Below are positions 26,485 through 36,659 of a stretch of DNA of 64,000 nt, in pieces. The stretch is from Casimicrobium huifangae (lineage in GTDB: Bacteria > Pseudomonadota > Gammaproteobacteria > Burkholderiales > Casimicrobiaceae), in NCBI RefSeq assembly GCF_009746125.1, contig NZ_CP041352.1:1081847-1145846 (forward strand), given 5' to 3'. The notes beneath the pieces are model-generated. The model saw nothing but the letters and a program-made list of their open reading frames with translations, searched no databases and was not told where the DNA came from. A program made the position numbers and the translations under genes. How positions within the stretch are numbered: position 1 is the first letter of the stretch; every line of letters begins with the position of its first letter.

Positions 26485-27781
26485 CGAAGTCTCCTTGTAA
26501 TCTGGCCGCAGCCCGCTCTCCTGACAGAACGGCAGACTCCAGGGTGGCCGGCAGCTCGGGAACGCACCAGTCCCCGGCGAAGTAAATGCAGCCGATTTGC
26601 GCGGGTAGCGCCTGCAACAGGCGCCGCTGCACTGGGGTACAGGCGTAAGTGGCACGCTTCTCGGTAATCAGGCGCTGCCAGATCGGTGCCGGCAATTGGT
26701 AGCTGCGTTGCAGTTGCGCGAGCGTTGCCGCTGCGATGGCCGCTTCCGGCTCCTCTCGATGATGGGCGCTGATGACGACGCTGGCCCGCTGATGACCATT
26801 GGGCAGTTGATGCCAGAACAGCCATTGCCCCGGATCGCCATCGAGCATCAGCATGGGAACCGCCGGATCAACGCCCGGAAACACATACGCAAATTCGAAA
26901 TGCAGGGTGCTGATCGGTTCGTAACGGAGCGATGCCAGGTTTGTCGCGAGCCCCGATGTGTCCCAAGGCAGCAGCCGAGCGACATGTTGCGGCCCGGTGG
27001 CGATGATTGCGGCGTCGAACCGTCGCTCGACGCCCGCGACCCGGACACTCGCCCCGGCCAGCCCGGCGCGGGAGACGCTCTCCACTGGCGCGCCGAGACA
27101 CAGCTCACCGCCAAGCGTCGCTACTTCACGTAACGCCGGTGCTGGCAGCAGTTCAGTCAGATCAGCGCGCGGGACCACGAGGCTGCTGTTCTCCGTGCTG
27201 CCATTGAATGATCTTCGCAGTACTTCCACGAACACGGTGGCCGACGCGTTCTCGGCTGGCGTATTGAGCGCTGCCACACACAGCGGGGACCACAGCAGGT
27301 CGCGTGGGGCGGCGGGCTGTGCTGCTATCAGCTCTGCAACGGTCCATGACTCGTCCACTGGCGATTTGCCGCGAAGAACGAGTCCAGCCCAACGCAACGT
27401 CGCCGCGCGTTCGGAAATCGTCAGACCCCGCGCGCAGGCCAGGGCAACGAGCAAGTGCAGCGGCGCCGGCAGCGCCGGCGCACGCACCAGAATTTCGTGG
27501 CGAAGGCGTGGCGCGGTCTGCAGCAGTAGCGGCAGTCGCTGCAACGCCGACTCGTCATCGCGACCATGCAGGCTCGCGATGACGGCGAGCGTACGCTGGT
27601 AAGCGCCAAGCAACAGGTGTTGTCCGTTGTCGAATGTGCGACCGTTGTGTTCCACCCGTCTCGCGCGACCACCGGCTATTCGCGCCGCCTCAAAGACTGT
27701 CAGTGCATGGCCGCGCCGCGCAAGGGTCAGGGCTGCCACGCAGCCGGCCCAACCAGCCCCGACGACTGCTATGCGCATCAT
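26477..27781 (-). CDS. hpnE: Hydroxysqualene oxidoreductase HpnE
   Basis: A 434-residue FAD enzyme of the amine-oxidase / phytoene-desaturase group that reduces hydroxysqualene to squalene, the third step of the HpnCDE route. The FAD-binding motif AVVGAGWAGCVAALTLARRGHALTVFEA opens the protein, followed by GGRARR and DNGQHLLLGAY, both typical of HpnE. The C-terminal FAD motif is IYFAGDWCVPELPATLESAVLSGERAA. It starts at one of two adjacent ATGs overlapping the hpnD stop. A GTG eight codons upstream is less likely. Translation is tightly coupled with hpnD. Confidence 0.9.
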   Translation of the reverse strand: MMRIAVVGAGWAGCVAALTLARRGHALTVFEAARIAGGRARRVEHNGRTFDNGQHLLLGAYQRTLAVIASLHGRDDESALQRLPLLLQTAPRLRHEILVRAPALPAPLHLLVALACARGLTISERAATLRWAGLVLRGKSPVDESWTVAELIAAQPAAPRDLLWSPLCVAALNTPAENASATVFVEVLRRSFNGSTENSSLVVPRADLTELLPAPALREVATLGGELCLGAPVESVSRAGLAGASVRVAGVERRFDAAIIATGPQHVARLLPWDTSGLATNLASLRYEPISTLHFEFAYVFPGVDPAVPMLMLDGDPGQWLFWHQLPNGHQRASVVISAHHREEPEAAIAAATLAQLQRSYQLPAPIWQRLITEKRATYACTPVQRRLLQALPAQIGCIYFAGDWCVPELPATLESAVLSGERAAARLQGDFDA

Positions 27782-28620
27782 GCGAAACGGTAGGTCTTCC
27801 ACGCGATCCAGAGCTTCCGCACGGGCGTCAGCGCGACACGATGTTCGAGCACCCGAAAGCCATCATGCCGAATTTCGTCGAGCAGGGCGCGATAGATTGC
27901 TGCCATCGCCAGGCCCGGCCGTTGCGCCCGGCGATCTTCTGCCGGGAGCAATGCATAGGCCCGCTCATAAGTTCCTGCTGCCCGTTCGAATTGGAAACGC
28001 ATGAGCGCCTGAAAATCACCGCTCGGCTGGCCACGCAGCAGCGACGACGATGACACCCCAAACCGATCCAGATCTTCCTGCGGCAGGTAGATGCGATTGC
28101 GCCGCGCGTCCTCTCCGACATCGCGAATGATATTGGTGAGTTGTAGCGCTTCGCCCAGCGTGCGAGCGTATTCGAGTGTGGCCGGATTGTTGGTCCGGGC
28201 AATGCCGAAGATGCGGGCGCTCACCTCGCCCACCACGCCCGCCGCCTTGTAGCAATATGAAGCGAGCTCGTCGAAATTCAGATAACGGGATTTGTCGATA
28301 TCCTGCTGCATGCCGTCTACCACGGTATGCAAGGCCGTCTGTGGCAGGTGCAGTGGAGCGATGTGCGGCGACAGCGCTTGCGTCACCGGATGTTGCGGCT
28401 GTCCGGCGTAAAGGTTGTCGATTTCGCGTCGCCAGTATGCGAGTTTGCTCAGTGCGACGTCCACATCGCTCACTTCATCGACTATGTTGTCGACCTCGCG
28501 GCAAAAAGCATAGAAGGCGGTGATGGCGCGTCGCCGGTCAGCAGGTAGCAGCCGGAAGGCGTAATAGAAGCTGGAGCCAGACTGTGCTGCTTTGTCCTGG
28601 CAATACTCGTCGGGAGTCAT
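27778..28620 (-). CDS. hpnD: Presqualene diphosphate synthase HpnD
   Basis: A 280-residue trans-isoprenyl diphosphate synthase of the squalene/phytoene synthase family. HpnD joins two farnesyl diphosphates to presqualene diphosphate. The two Asp-rich metal-binding motifs are DNIVDE and NIIRDVGED, and NRIYLPQEDL follows as usual. It begins at an ATG overlapping the hpnC stop (ATGA); the longer frame to 28668 lies inside hpnC. Together with hpnC and hpnE it makes squalene, usually for hopanoids; squalene-hopene cyclase is not in the window. Confidence 0.92.
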   Translation of the reverse strand: MTPDEYCQDKAAQSGSSFYYAFRLLPADRRRAITAFYAFCREVDNIVDEVSDVDVALSKLAYWRREIDNLYAGQPQHPVTQALSPHIAPLHLPQTALHTVVDGMQQDIDKSRYLNFDELASYCYKAAGVVGEVSARIFGIARTNNPATLEYARTLGEALQLTNIIRDVGEDARRNRIYLPQEDLDRFGVSSSSLLRGQPSGDFQALMRFQFERAAGTYERAYALLPAEDRRAQRPGLAMAAIYRALLDEIRHDGFRVLEHRVALTPVRKLWIAWKTYRFA

Positions 28621-29468
28621 GAGTGGCTGGCCGGCTGTTGGCGTCGCGACCTGCGCCAGGCCGTCCACGCGATGATGATGAGGCGGGGCAAATCGTACCA
28701 GCGCAACACCGGGCGCCGTGTCACATCGTAGTCGTTGGCGGCGATCTTTTCCAGGATTCGCAGTCCTCCGGCAATGGTCATGGCTATTTCAATCCGGAAT
28801 CGCCCGGAGAGAAAACGCAGCAGCGTCGTGCCCTCCGTCATCATTGCCAGAGTTCGTTCACACTGCCGCTGCACTAGCGCACGATGCGCCGGATACTGCG
28901 GGAAGCTCGCGTCTGTTTGCCCGAGCGCGCGAAAGTCTTCCTGCGGTACATAGACTCGTCCCCGCGATGCGTCAACGGCTGCATCCTGCCAGAAGTTGAT
29001 GAGTTGCAGTGCGCTGCAAATCTGATCACTGGCGCGTAGCGCCTGCGGGTCGCCTACCTGTATCAGTGCCAGCATCAGCCGTCCGACCGGGTTGGCAGAG
29101 CGTCGACAGTAGTCCAGCAACTGCGGAAAGTCGTCGTACCGTTTTTTAACCACGTCCTGGGCAAAGGCAGAAAGCAGGTCGGTGAACGGCTCGGCCGTCA
29201 TCTGCGGGTAAGCGATCCGTAACCCGTGCAGCGCACGTACGGTTGGCAGCGACAGTTCTGACGCCGGTGTTCCCGCGAACATGGCGCGTACTTCACGATC
29301 AAGGCTTGCCAGCGCCTCCAGACGTTCCTCAGCCGCGGCATTGCCCTCGTCAGCGACGTCATCGGCATGCCGGGCAAAGCGGTAGATGGCGACGACATGG
29401 GGTCGAATTGACCGGGGCAGCAACACCGACGCAACCGGAAAATTTTCGTAGTGCTGATCGACCGCCAT
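28617..29468 (-). CDS. hpnC: Hydroxysqualene synthase HpnC
   Basis: A 283-residue squalene/phytoene synthase-family protein, first gene of the hpnCDE operon. HpnC converts presqualene diphosphate to hydroxysqualene. Metal-binding motifs are HADDVADE and NFWQDAAVDASRGRVYVPQEDF. ENFPVASVLLPRSIRPHVVAIYRFAR is the typical N-terminus of HpnC. The promoter should lie in the 55-bp gap shared with the divergent tRNA-Leu gene. Confidence 0.92.
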   Translation of the reverse strand: MAVDQHYENFPVASVLLPRSIRPHVVAIYRFARHADDVADEGNAAAEERLEALASLDREVRAMFAGTPASELSLPTVRALHGLRIAYPQMTAEPFTDLLSAFAQDVVKKRYDDFPQLLDYCRRSANPVGRLMLALIQVGDPQALRASDQICSALQLINFWQDAAVDASRGRVYVPQEDFRALGQTDASFPQYPAHRALVQRQCERTLAMMTEGTTLLRFLSGRFRIEIAMTIAGGLRILEKIAANDYDVTRRPVLRWYDLPRLIIIAWTAWRRSRRQQPASHS

Positions 29469-29507
29469 GGCGACAGGAATACGGCCAGGGCCGCAGTTAG
29501 GGGTAGC

Positions 29508-29513
29508 TATAAT
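29508..29513 (+). promoter_or_regulatory. Likely -10 element for tRNA-Leu
   Basis: A perfect TATAAT lies 10 bp before the first base of tRNA-Leu, so transcription would begin 3-4 nt ahead of the mature 5' end. No clear -35 hexamer is visible at the right distance. Confidence 0.6.
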
Positions 29514-29523
29514 AGAAGGTTAA

Positions 29524-29608
29524 GCGAATGTGGCGGAATTGGTAGACGCACTGGATTTAGGTTCCAGCGCCGCAAGGTGTGTGGGTTCGAGTCCCTCCAT
29601 TCGCACCA
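29524..29608 (+). tRNA. tRNA-Leu (anticodon UAG)
   Basis: An 85-nt class II tRNA including an encoded CCA. The acceptor stem GCGAATG pairs with CATTCGC. The anticodon arm is CTGGA/TCCAG with loop TTTAGGT and anticodon TAG (29558-29560). A variable arm and TTCGAGTC T-loop are present. It reads CUN codons. Confidence 0.97.
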
Positions 29609-29746
29609 CCATGATGGCTTCGGCTGCCCGCCAGCGCGGGCGCAGTGGCGGCAATTTGCCGTTGACTGCGCGCAGCGTGCAGCCACCAGATGTTTTGAGA
29701 AAACTTTGAGCGAACGCAGGCACGGCGTTCGGATGGAAAGAAAAGC

Positions 29747-31054
29747 ATGTCCACGCAGATCGAGCAACTGAGCACGCTTGAGCGTCGCTTCACGATGAGC
29801 ATTCCGGTAGCCGCTATCGAGTCGGAAACCGAGTCCCGCATCAAGCGCCTGGCGCGTACGGTCAAGATGTCCGGCTTCCGTCCGGGCAAGGTGCCGGTGA
29901 AGATGGTTGCGTCTACGTACGGGCCGCAAGTGCGCTCTGAGGTGTTGTCCGACGAGGTCAACAAGAATTTCGGCGCAGTGGTCGAGCAGAACCAGCTTCG
30001 TGTTGCCGGTTATCCGCGCATTGAACCGAAGGCGGACGCAGCCGACGCAGCGAACTTCCAGTTCACCGCGACCTTTGAGGTGTTCCCGGAAGTCCAGTTT
30101 GCTGACCTCGGTGCGCTTGCCATTGAGCGTCCCATCGTCGAGGTTTCTGACGAAGACGTCAATCGCACCATCGAGACTTTGCGCAAGCAGCGTGTCCGTT
30201 ACGAGCCGAAGGATGGCGCGAGCGTTGACGGCGATCGCGTGATTGTTGATTTCGCCGGTGAGATCGACGGCGTTGCTTTTCAGGGCGGCTCTGCCAAAGA
30301 CTTCGCCATGGTCCTTGGCGAACGTCGCATGTTGCCCGAATTCGAAACTGCGGCCCACGGTTTGACCAAAGGCGAAACGAAGACATTTGAGCTGACGTTT
30401 CCTGCCGACTATTTCGGCAAGGATGTCGCGGGCAAGACCGCGAAGTTCGTACTTACCGCCAAGGAAGTTTCAGCGCCGGTGCTGCCCGAGGTTGACTCAG
30501 AGTTTGCCAAAGCATTCGGCGTTTCCGGTGGCAGCGTCGATGCATTGAAAGCAGAGGTCCGCGGCAATCTTGAACTTGAACGCAAGCGCCGTGTATTTCA
30601 AAGCGTGCGCGACCAGGTTTTCCGGGGCCTGCGCACTCAGGCGACGCTCGAAATTCCCAAGGCACTGGTAGCAGCGGAGGCTGACCGCATGGTCCAGGCC
30701 GCCATTGAGGAAATGAAGTCGCGTGGCGGCAAGGAAGCTGACGCGCAATTGTCGCCATCAACATTTGAGCCCGCAGCTACCGATCGCGTTGCGATGGGCC
30801 TGATTGTCGGTGAGCTGGTGCGCGCCAACAACCTGCAGGCAACACCGCAACAGGTGCGTGCCTTGCTGAACGAGCAGGCGCAAAGCTACGAAAAGCCGGA
30901 GCAGGTTGTTGCCTGGTATTACCAGGACGAGCGCCGCTTGTCGGAGTTTGAAGCGGTTGCTCTCGAACAGAACGTGGTTGACTTCGTGCTCACCAAGGCC
31001 AAAGTCAGCGAGAAAGTGGTGCCGTTCGCCGAGCTGATCGGCCAGGCCGCCTGA
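29747..31054 (+). CDS. tig: Trigger factor (ribosome-bound chaperone/prolyl isomerase)
   Basis: A 435-residue chaperone that binds nascent chains at the ribosome exit tunnel. The N-terminal ribosome-binding domain contains the signature loop GFRPGKVP at about 44-51. The FKBP-type prolyl isomerase domain lies around 160-240 (DRVIVDFAGEIDGVAFQGGSAKDFAMVLGERRMLPEFE in two consecutive stretches). The C-terminal helical arms follow. It is the first gene of the conserved tig-clpP-clpX-lon block. Confidence 0.96.
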   Translation: MSTQIEQLSTLERRFTMSIPVAAIESETESRIKRLARTVKMSGFRPGKVPVKMVASTYGPQVRSEVLSDEVNKNFGAVVEQNQLRVAGYPRIEPKADAADAANFQFTATFEVFPEVQFADLGALAIERPIVEVSDEDVNRTIETLRKQRVRYEPKDGASVDGDRVIVDFAGEIDGVAFQGGSAKDFAMVLGERRMLPEFETAAHGLTKGETKTFELTFPADYFGKDVAGKTAKFVLTAKEVSAPVLPEVDSEFAKAFGVSGGSVDALKAEVRGNLELERKRRVFQSVRDQVFRGLRTQATLEIPKALVAAEADRMVQAAIEEMKSRGGKEADAQLSPSTFEPAATDRVAMGLIVGELVRANNLQATPQQVRALLNEQAQSYEKPEQVVAWYYQDERRLSEFEAVALEQNVVDFVLTKAKVSEKVVPFAELIGQAA

Positions 31055-31174
31055 TTGGTGGATTCGATTGCGGCGCCGACCAAATTGGCGCAGTATTGAA
31101 ATCTTTCGCTTGGTCGCAATCATTGGTTGAGGGCCGGGAATTCTCCCGGCACGCTCCGCCAACAGGAATACCTC

Positions 31175-31855
31175 ATGAATCTGTGGAATCCACCATCTGC
31201 CCACCTCGCGAGCATCGGTGCCGTTGATCCGTTTGCGACCGCCTCCGTGGCCCCGCAGGGACTTGGCTTGGTGCCGATGGTCATCGAGCAGAGTGGCCGG
31301 GGCGAACGTGCATTCGACATCTACTCGCGACTGCTCAAGGAACGGGTGATCTTTCTGGTCGGTCCGGTGACCGACGAGACCGCCAATCTGATCGTGGCGC
31401 AATTGTTGTTTCTCGAGTCAGAAAACCCCGAGAAGGACATCAGCTTCTACATCAATTCGCCCGGTGGATCGGTGTCAGCGGGCATGGCAATTTTCGACAC
31501 GATGCGTTTCATCAAGCCTGATGTCAGTACGCTATGCATCGGCATGGCGGCGTCGATGGGGGCCTTCCTGCTGGCAGCGGGAACCAAGGGCAAGCGATTT
31601 GCCCTACCCAATTCCACCGTCATGATCCACCAGCCTTCGGGTGGTTTCTCCGGTCAGGTCTCTGACATTGAGCGACATGCCAATTACATCGTTCGCCTGA
31701 AGCAGCGCTACAACAAACACATGGCTGAGTTCACGGGCCAGGATCTTCAGGAAGTTGACCGTGCGTCCGACCGCGACAACTTCATGACTGCCGACGAAGC
31801 GCTGAAATTCGGCATGGTTGACCGCGTACTCGAAAGCCGAGGCGAAGCAGTCTGA
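31175..31855 (+). CDS. clpP: ATP-dependent Clp protease proteolytic subunit
   Basis: A 226-residue serine protease subunit that assembles into two stacked heptamers and works with ClpX or ClpA. The catalytic triad is S127 ([11 protein letters not shown]), H152 (MIHQPSGG) and D201 (SDRDNFM); the spacings of 25 and 74 match E. coli. [22 protein letters not shown] is the canonical start of the mature subunit; the roughly 30 residues before it are longer than in E. coli. AGGAA upstream supports the ATG at 31175. Confidence 0.95.
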   Translation: MNLWNPPSAHLASIGAVDPFATASVAPQGLGLVPMVIEQSGRGERAFDIYSRLLKERVIFLVGPVTDETANLIVAQLLFLESENPEKDISFYINSPGGSVSAGMAIFDTMRFIKPDVSTLCIGMAASMGAFLLAAGTKGKRFALPNSTVMIHQPSGGFSGQVSDIERHANYIVRLKQRYNKHMAEFTGQDLQEVDRASDRDNFMTADEALKFGMVDRVLESRGEAV

Positions 31856-32055
31856 CCAAGCCGGCCGCAGTACCGGTAGCCTTGATGTCGTTTTGAACGG
31901 CAACCGCTTGCGCGGCGCCAGACGACCTCGGTACAACACTTTTTTGCCCCACTGGGCCGGCATTTTGTTCCGTCTATGCGTGTGCCTGCGCTTGTTTCGG
32001 CAAAGCGCTACACTGCCAGAAACGCATGTGGCGTCCTGCCTGATCAACTAGTTTT

Positions 32056-33312
32056 ATGGCCGAAAAATCTTCGAACGACAAGCTTCTCTACTGTTCGTTT
32101 TGCGGCAAGAGTCAGCATGAGGTGCGCAAACTGATTGCTGGCCCTTCGGTGTTCATTTGCGACGAGTGTATCGACCTCTGCAACGACATCATCAAGGAAG
32201 AAGTCCAGGCCGAAACCGCAGACAAGGGTGGCACCAAGCGACTCCCGACGCCGCACGAAATCCGCGACAAACTCGACCAGTACGTGATCGGGCAGGAGCA
32301 CGCAAAAAAGATACTCTCTGTCGCGGTCTACAACCATTTCAAGCGGATCGACGCCAACCTCAAGGACAACGATGTTGAGCTGGCCAAGAGCAACATCCTG
32401 CTGGTAGGGCCGACTGGATCCGGCAAGACCCTGTTGGCGCAAACGCTGGCGCGGCTGCTTGACGTTCCGTTCGTCATCGCCGACGCCACCACCTTGACCG
32501 AAGCTGGCTATGTCGGCGAAGACGTCGAGAACATCATCCAGAAGCTCCTCCAGACCTGCGAGTACGATGTGGAGCGGGCGCAGCGTGGCATTGTCTACAT
32601 CGACGAAATTGACAAGATTTCGCGCAAGGGCGAGAACCCGTCGATCACCCGTGACGTATCAGGCGAAGGCGTGCAGCAGGCATTGCTCAAGCTGATCGAA
32701 GGTACCAACGCGTCAGTGCCGCCACAGGGCGGGCGCAAACACCCCAACCAGGAATTTGTCACTGTCAACACCGCGAACATCCTGTTTATCGTAGGCGGTG
32801 CGTTTGAAGGGCTTGACCGCATCATTCGCCAACGATCAGTGAAAACGGGAATCGGCTTTGGCGCTGAAGTTGTCTCACCGGATGATCGCAGCACAATCAG
32901 TACTTTGTTGCGTGACACCGAACCCGATGACCTGATCCGCTTTGGATTGATTCCTGAGCTTGTCGGGCGACTGCCAGTGGTGGCGACGCTGGATGAGTTG
33001 AGTGAATCGGCACTCATCGACATCCTGGTTCGTCCCAAGAATGCGCTGGTCAAGCAGTACCAGAAGATGTTCCGCCTCGAAAACGTCGAGCTGGAAGTCC
33101 GCGACAGTGCGCTGGCAGCGATCGCCCGGCGTGCGATCAAGCGACGCACTGGCGCGCGTGGCTTGCGATCCATAGTTGAATCGCTGCTACTTGACATCAT
33201 GTACGACTTGCCGTCGCTCAAAAACCTCGAACGTGTGGTGATTGACGAATCGACGGTCGAGAATACTGCACGCCCCTTACTGATTTACAGCGAACCAAGC
33301 AAGGTTGCCTGA
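32056..33312 (+). CDS. clpX: Clp protease ATP-binding subunit ClpX
   Basis: A 418-residue AAA+ unfoldase that feeds tagged proteins to ClpP. The zinc-binding domain has C13, C16, C35 and C38. Walker A is GPTGSGKT at 118-125, Walker B is IVYIDEIDK, and the ClpP-docking IGF loop is present in KTGIGFGAE. Sensor and lid regions ([11 protein letters not shown]) are intact. It is separated from clpP by 200 bp, so it may have its own promoter as well. Confidence 0.97.
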   Translation: MAEKSSNDKLLYCSFCGKSQHEVRKLIAGPSVFICDECIDLCNDIIKEEVQAETADKGGTKRLPTPHEIRDKLDQYVIGQEHAKKILSVAVYNHFKRIDANLKDNDVELAKSNILLVGPTGSGKTLLAQTLARLLDVPFVIADATTLTEAGYVGEDVENIIQKLLQTCEYDVERAQRGIVYIDEIDKISRKGENPSITRDVSGEGVQQALLKLIEGTNASVPPQGGRKHPNQEFVTVNTANILFIVGGAFEGLDRIIRQRSVKTGIGFGAEVVSPDDRSTISTLLRDTEPDDLIRFGLIPELVGRLPVVATLDELSESALIDILVRPKNALVKQYQKMFRLENVELEVRDSALAAIARRAIKRRTGARGLRSIVESLLLDIMYDLPSLKNLERVVIDESTVENTARPLLIYSEPSKVA

Positions 33313-33371
33313 GCGGCAACCATATGGCCTCTTCGGCCCGCGCGGTTTGCGCGAAGTTATGAAAGTTCGCC

Positions 33372-35798
33372 ATGTCTGAATCGAACCTTGAACTACACGA
33401 TAGCGACGAAACGCTGAGCTATCCGCTGCTGCCGCTGCGCGACGTGGTGGTATTCCCGCACATGGTGATTCCGCTGTTCGTCGGGCGTCCGAAGTCCATC
33501 AAGGCACTTGAAGTCGCGATGGAAAGTGGCAAGCACATTCTGCTGGTCGCGCAAAAATCGGCGGCCAAGGACGACCCCACGCCCGAGGATCTCTATGAAA
33601 CCGGTTGCGTGGCGACGGTACTGCAGATGCTCAAACTGCCGGACGGCACTGTCAAGGTGCTGGTAGAAGGGCTGCATCGCGCGCTGCTGACCGCGTTGAC
33701 CAACAACGGCGAATTCTTCTCCGGAGAAGCCCGTGCTGTGGGTTCCACCGAGGACGGAACGGCCGAAGTGGAAGCGTTGCGCCGTGCGCTGCTTGCGAAT
33801 TTCGACCAGTTTGTCAAACTGAACAAGAAAATTCCGGCCGAAATCTTGACCTCGATGGCCGGTATCGACGACGGCGGCCGCCTGGCGGATTCAATCGCGG
33901 CCCATTTGCCTCTCAAGCTTGAACAAAAGCAGGAAGTGCTGGAGTTACCATCGGTTGCCAAACGCATCGAGCATCTGATGGGATTGATCGAGGCGGAAAT
34001 CGACATCCTGCAGGTTGAAAAGCGCATCCGCGGTCGCGTCAAGCGTCAGATGGAAAAGAGCCAGCGCGAGTATTACCTCAACGAGCAGGTAAAAGCGATC
34101 CAGAAAGAACTGGGCGAAGGCGAAGATCAGGCCGAGATCGAAGAGCTCTCGAAAAAGATCAAGGCAGCGGGCATGTCCAAAGAGGCCATGGAGAAGGCCG
34201 AGGCCGAGCTCAAGAAGCTCAAGATGATGTCGCCGATGTCAGCTGAGGCAACGGTGGTCCGCAACTACCTCGATGTGCTGACCGGCTTGCCCTGGAAAAA
34301 GAAGAGCAAGGTCTCCAAAGACTTGCGCAAGGCGATTGACGTACTGGAGGCCGATCACTACGGACTCGAAAAGGTCAAAGAGCGCATTACTGAATACCTC
34401 GCAGTGCACCAACGTGTGGACAAGGTTAAGGCGCCGATTCTGTGCCTTGTGGGGCCGCCCGGCGTGGGCAAGACATCGCTTGGTCAATCGATCGCCAGAG
34501 CTACGAACCGGAAATTCGTACGTATGTCATTGGGCGGCGTGCGCGACGAATCTGAAATCCGCGGGCACCGTCGCACCTATATTGGCTCGCTGCCGGGCAA
34601 GGTGTTGACCAATCTGTCGAAGGTTGGAGTGCGCAACCCGTTGTTCCTGCTCGACGAGATCGACAAGATGGGTCAGGACTTCCGCGGCGATCCGGCGTCG
34701 GCGTTGCTCGAAGTACTTGATCCCGAGCAAAATCACACGTTCGCCGATCACTATGTCGAAGTGGACTTTGATCTGTCCGACGTCATGTTTGTGGCAACCG
34801 CCAACAGCTTCAATCTGCCAGCCCCATTGCTTGACCGGATGGAAATCATCAGGCTGTCCGGATACACCGAGGACGAAAAGGTCAACATTGCGCAGAAATA
34901 TCTGCTGCCGAAACAAATCAAAAACAATGGTGTCAAGGACGGTGAAATTGACGTGCGTGAAGACGCCATCCGCGACATCGTCCGTTACTACACTCGAGAA
35001 GCTGGCGTGCGTTCGCTCGAACGTGAAATTTCCAAGCTGTGCCGCAAGACGATCAAGCGCATCCTGACCGACAAGACGCAGGCCTCTTCGGCCATTACCG
35101 CGGAGAACCTCTCCGATTATCTGGGCGTACGCAAATTCACGTTCGGGATCGCCGAGAAGATCAATCAGGTCGGCCAGGTCAATGGCTTGGCATGGACCGA
35201 AGTTGGCGGCGACCTGCTGACCGTTGAGGCGGTGGCATTACCTGGTAAAGGCGGCGTGCGTCACACCGGCAAACTTGGCGACGTCATGCAGGAATCCGTG
35301 GCAGCGGCTGTTTCCGTGGTGCGCGCCCGAGCACGCAAACTTGGCATCAAGCCCGACTTCTACGAAAAGCATGATCTGCATCTGCACTTCCCGGAAGGCG
35401 CGGTGCCGAAAGACGGGCCGAGCGCCGGTATTGCGATCACCACCGCCATCGTTTCGACGCTAACTGGCATCCCGGTAAAGGCGACAGTTGGCATGACCGG
35501 TGAAATTACGCTGCGCGGAGAGGTATTGCCGATTGGTGGGCTGAAAGAAAAGTTGCTCGCCGCCCAGCGCGGCGGCCTGACGACAGTTCTGATTCCCGAG
35601 CAAAACGTCAAGGACCTCGCTGACATTCCGGACGGAGTCAAGAATGTCCTGGAAATTCGGCCTGTCAAATGGATCGACGAGGTCCTGAGCGTTGCGCTGG
35701 AGCGCTCGCCAGTGCCGCTGTCGGATGATGTTGCCGCAGTCGTTGCGCCCTCGTCCGCGGAACCGGCAGTGCAGGCAGAAACAGTTGTAAAGCATTGA
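33372..35798 (+). CDS. lon: ATP-dependent Lon protease
   Basis: An 808-residue soluble AAA+ serine protease for damaged and regulatory proteins. The N-terminal substrate domain begins with [23 protein letters not shown]. Walker A GPPGVGKT is at 361-368, with Walker [10 protein letters not shown]. The catalytic dyad is S684 in [10 protein letters not shown] and K727 in GGLKEKL. A small stem-loop (33303-33321; GGTTGCC/GGCAACC) spans the clpX stop just upstream; it has no T-tract and may act on mRNA processing. The roughly 20-residue C-terminal tail is Ala/Val-rich and a little longer than in E. coli. Confidence 0.97.
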   Translation: MSESNLELHDSDETLSYPLLPLRDVVVFPHMVIPLFVGRPKSIKALEVAMESGKHILLVAQKSAAKDDPTPEDLYETGCVATVLQMLKLPDGTVKVLVEGLHRALLTALTNNGEFFSGEARAVGSTEDGTAEVEALRRALLANFDQFVKLNKKIPAEILTSMAGIDDGGRLADSIAAHLPLKLEQKQEVLELPSVAKRIEHLMGLIEAEIDILQVEKRIRGRVKRQMEKSQREYYLNEQVKAIQKELGEGEDQAEIEELSKKIKAAGMSKEAMEKAEAELKKLKMMSPMSAEATVVRNYLDVLTGLPWKKKSKVSKDLRKAIDVLEADHYGLEKVKERITEYLAVHQRVDKVKAPILCLVGPPGVGKTSLGQSIARATNRKFVRMSLGGVRDESEIRGHRRTYIGSLPGKVLTNLSKVGVRNPLFLLDEIDKMGQDFRGDPASALLEVLDPEQNHTFADHYVEVDFDLSDVMFVATANSFNLPAPLLDRMEIIRLSGYTEDEKVNIAQKYLLPKQIKNNGVKDGEIDVREDAIRDIVRYYTREAGVRSLEREISKLCRKTIKRILTDKTQASSAITAENLSDYLGVRKFTFGIAEKINQVGQVNGLAWTEVGGDLLTVEAVALPGKGGVRHTGKLGDVMQESVAAAVSVVRARARKLGIKPDFYEKHDLHLHFPEGAVPKDGPSAGIAITTAIVSTLTGIPVKATVGMTGEITLRGEVLPIGGLKEKLLAAQRGGLTTVLIPEQNVKDLADIPDGVKNVLEIRPVKWIDEVLSVALERSPVPLSDDVAAVVAPSSAEPAVQAETVVKH

Positions 35799-35958
35799 TG
35801 CAAGTCGATGAAAGCGCCGTGCAGCGGCGCATCGCGCGCGTTTCGTAGTAGACTCGCGCCCTACGTTTTTCAAACCTCGCTTCACACACGCTGCACCGAC
35901 GGCAGTTGAAGCGGAATATTGTTCAAGTCCAAACCAATGGTGAAAGGGGACAACAAAG

Positions 35959-36231
35959 ATGAATAAAGCAGAACTCATCGAGAGCATCGCCAAGAGCGCA
36001 GACGTGTCGAAGGCCGCCGCAACGCGTGCACTTGACGGAGCGATCAAGGCAATCTCGGTGGCGCTGAAGAAAGGCGACGTCGTGACGCTCGTCGGCTTCG
36101 GCAGCTTTTACGTTGGCAAGCGTACGGCTCGCACCGGGCGCAATCCCCGCACAGGCGCTGCCATCAAGATCAAGGCAGCCAAGGTTCCGAAGTTCCGCGC
36201 TGGCAAAGCTTTGAAAGATGCGATAAACTAG
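35959..36231 (+). CDS. hupB: DNA-binding protein HU-beta
   Basis: A 90-residue nucleoid protein that bends DNA as a dimer. [15 protein letters not shown] and [22 protein letters not shown] are typical, including the beta-arm proline that intercalates in the minor groove. GGGGA upstream supports the ATG. It follows lon in the conserved order and precedes two tRNA genes. Confidence 0.96.
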   Translation: MNKAELIESIAKSADVSKAAATRALDGAIKAISVALKKGDVVTLVGFGSFYVGKRTARTGRNPRTGAAIKIKAAKVPKFRAGKALKDAIN

Positions 36232-36310
36232 CAGGCTTCGCTGGATCGAAACAAGAAATTGTGAAATTCCGGCGACCCTCACTCGGTACTGATAAAAAAG
36301 TGTCGGGTTC

Positions 36311-36386
36311 GGGTGCTTAGCTCAGCTGGTAGAGCGTCGCCCTTACAAGGCGAATGTCGGGGGTTCGATCCCCTCAGCACCCACCA
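36311..36386 (+). tRNA. tRNA-Val (anticodon UAC)
   Basis: A 76-nt tRNA including CCA. The acceptor GGGTGCT pairs with AGCACCC. Anticodon loop CTTACAA gives TAC at 36344-36346. The T-loop TTCGATC is canonical. Confidence 0.98.
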
Positions 36387-36421
36387 GATCAAGCGGTATG
36401 CAAGTGCCGGGCGATCACAGC

Positions 36422-36498
36422 GGAGTGGTAGTTCAGTTGGTTAGAATACCGGCCTGTCACGCCGGGGGTCGCGGGTTCGAGCCCCGTCCACTCCGCCA
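36422..36498 (+). tRNA. tRNA-Asp (anticodon GUC)
   Basis: A 77-nt tRNA including CCA, 35 nt after tRNA-Val. The acceptor GGAGTGG pairs with CCACTCC. Anticodon stem CCGGC/GCCGG encloses CTGTCAC, giving GTC at 36456-36458. Probably cotranscribed with tRNA-Val and ended by the following terminator. Confidence 0.98.
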
Positions 36499-36511
36499 AC
36501 CAGATGACATG

Positions 36512-36540
36512 AAAAAGGCGAACGGAAGTTCGCCTTTTTT
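36512..36540 (+). terminator. Rho-independent terminator after tRNA-Asp
   Basis: A strong hairpin: AAAAAGGCGAAC pairs with GTTCGCCTTTTT around a GGAA loop, ending in a run of six T. It closes the hupB-tRNA unit. Confidence 0.9.
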
Positions 36541-36659
36541 GTATCTGCACCGAGATTGACAGGTGCCTTCAATGTCAGTCAGCAACTGCAGTCGCCCGTT
36601 GCGGATCGTTCCAGGCCAGCTGCCCGCTCACGACGGACAGCGTTTTTTCGAAGAAGCCC

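Noticed and set aside
31055-33371. Sigma-32 heat-shock promoters for clpP, clpX or lon
   Set aside because: I looked for CTTGAAA and CCCCAT-type boxes with proper spacing and found no convincing pair.
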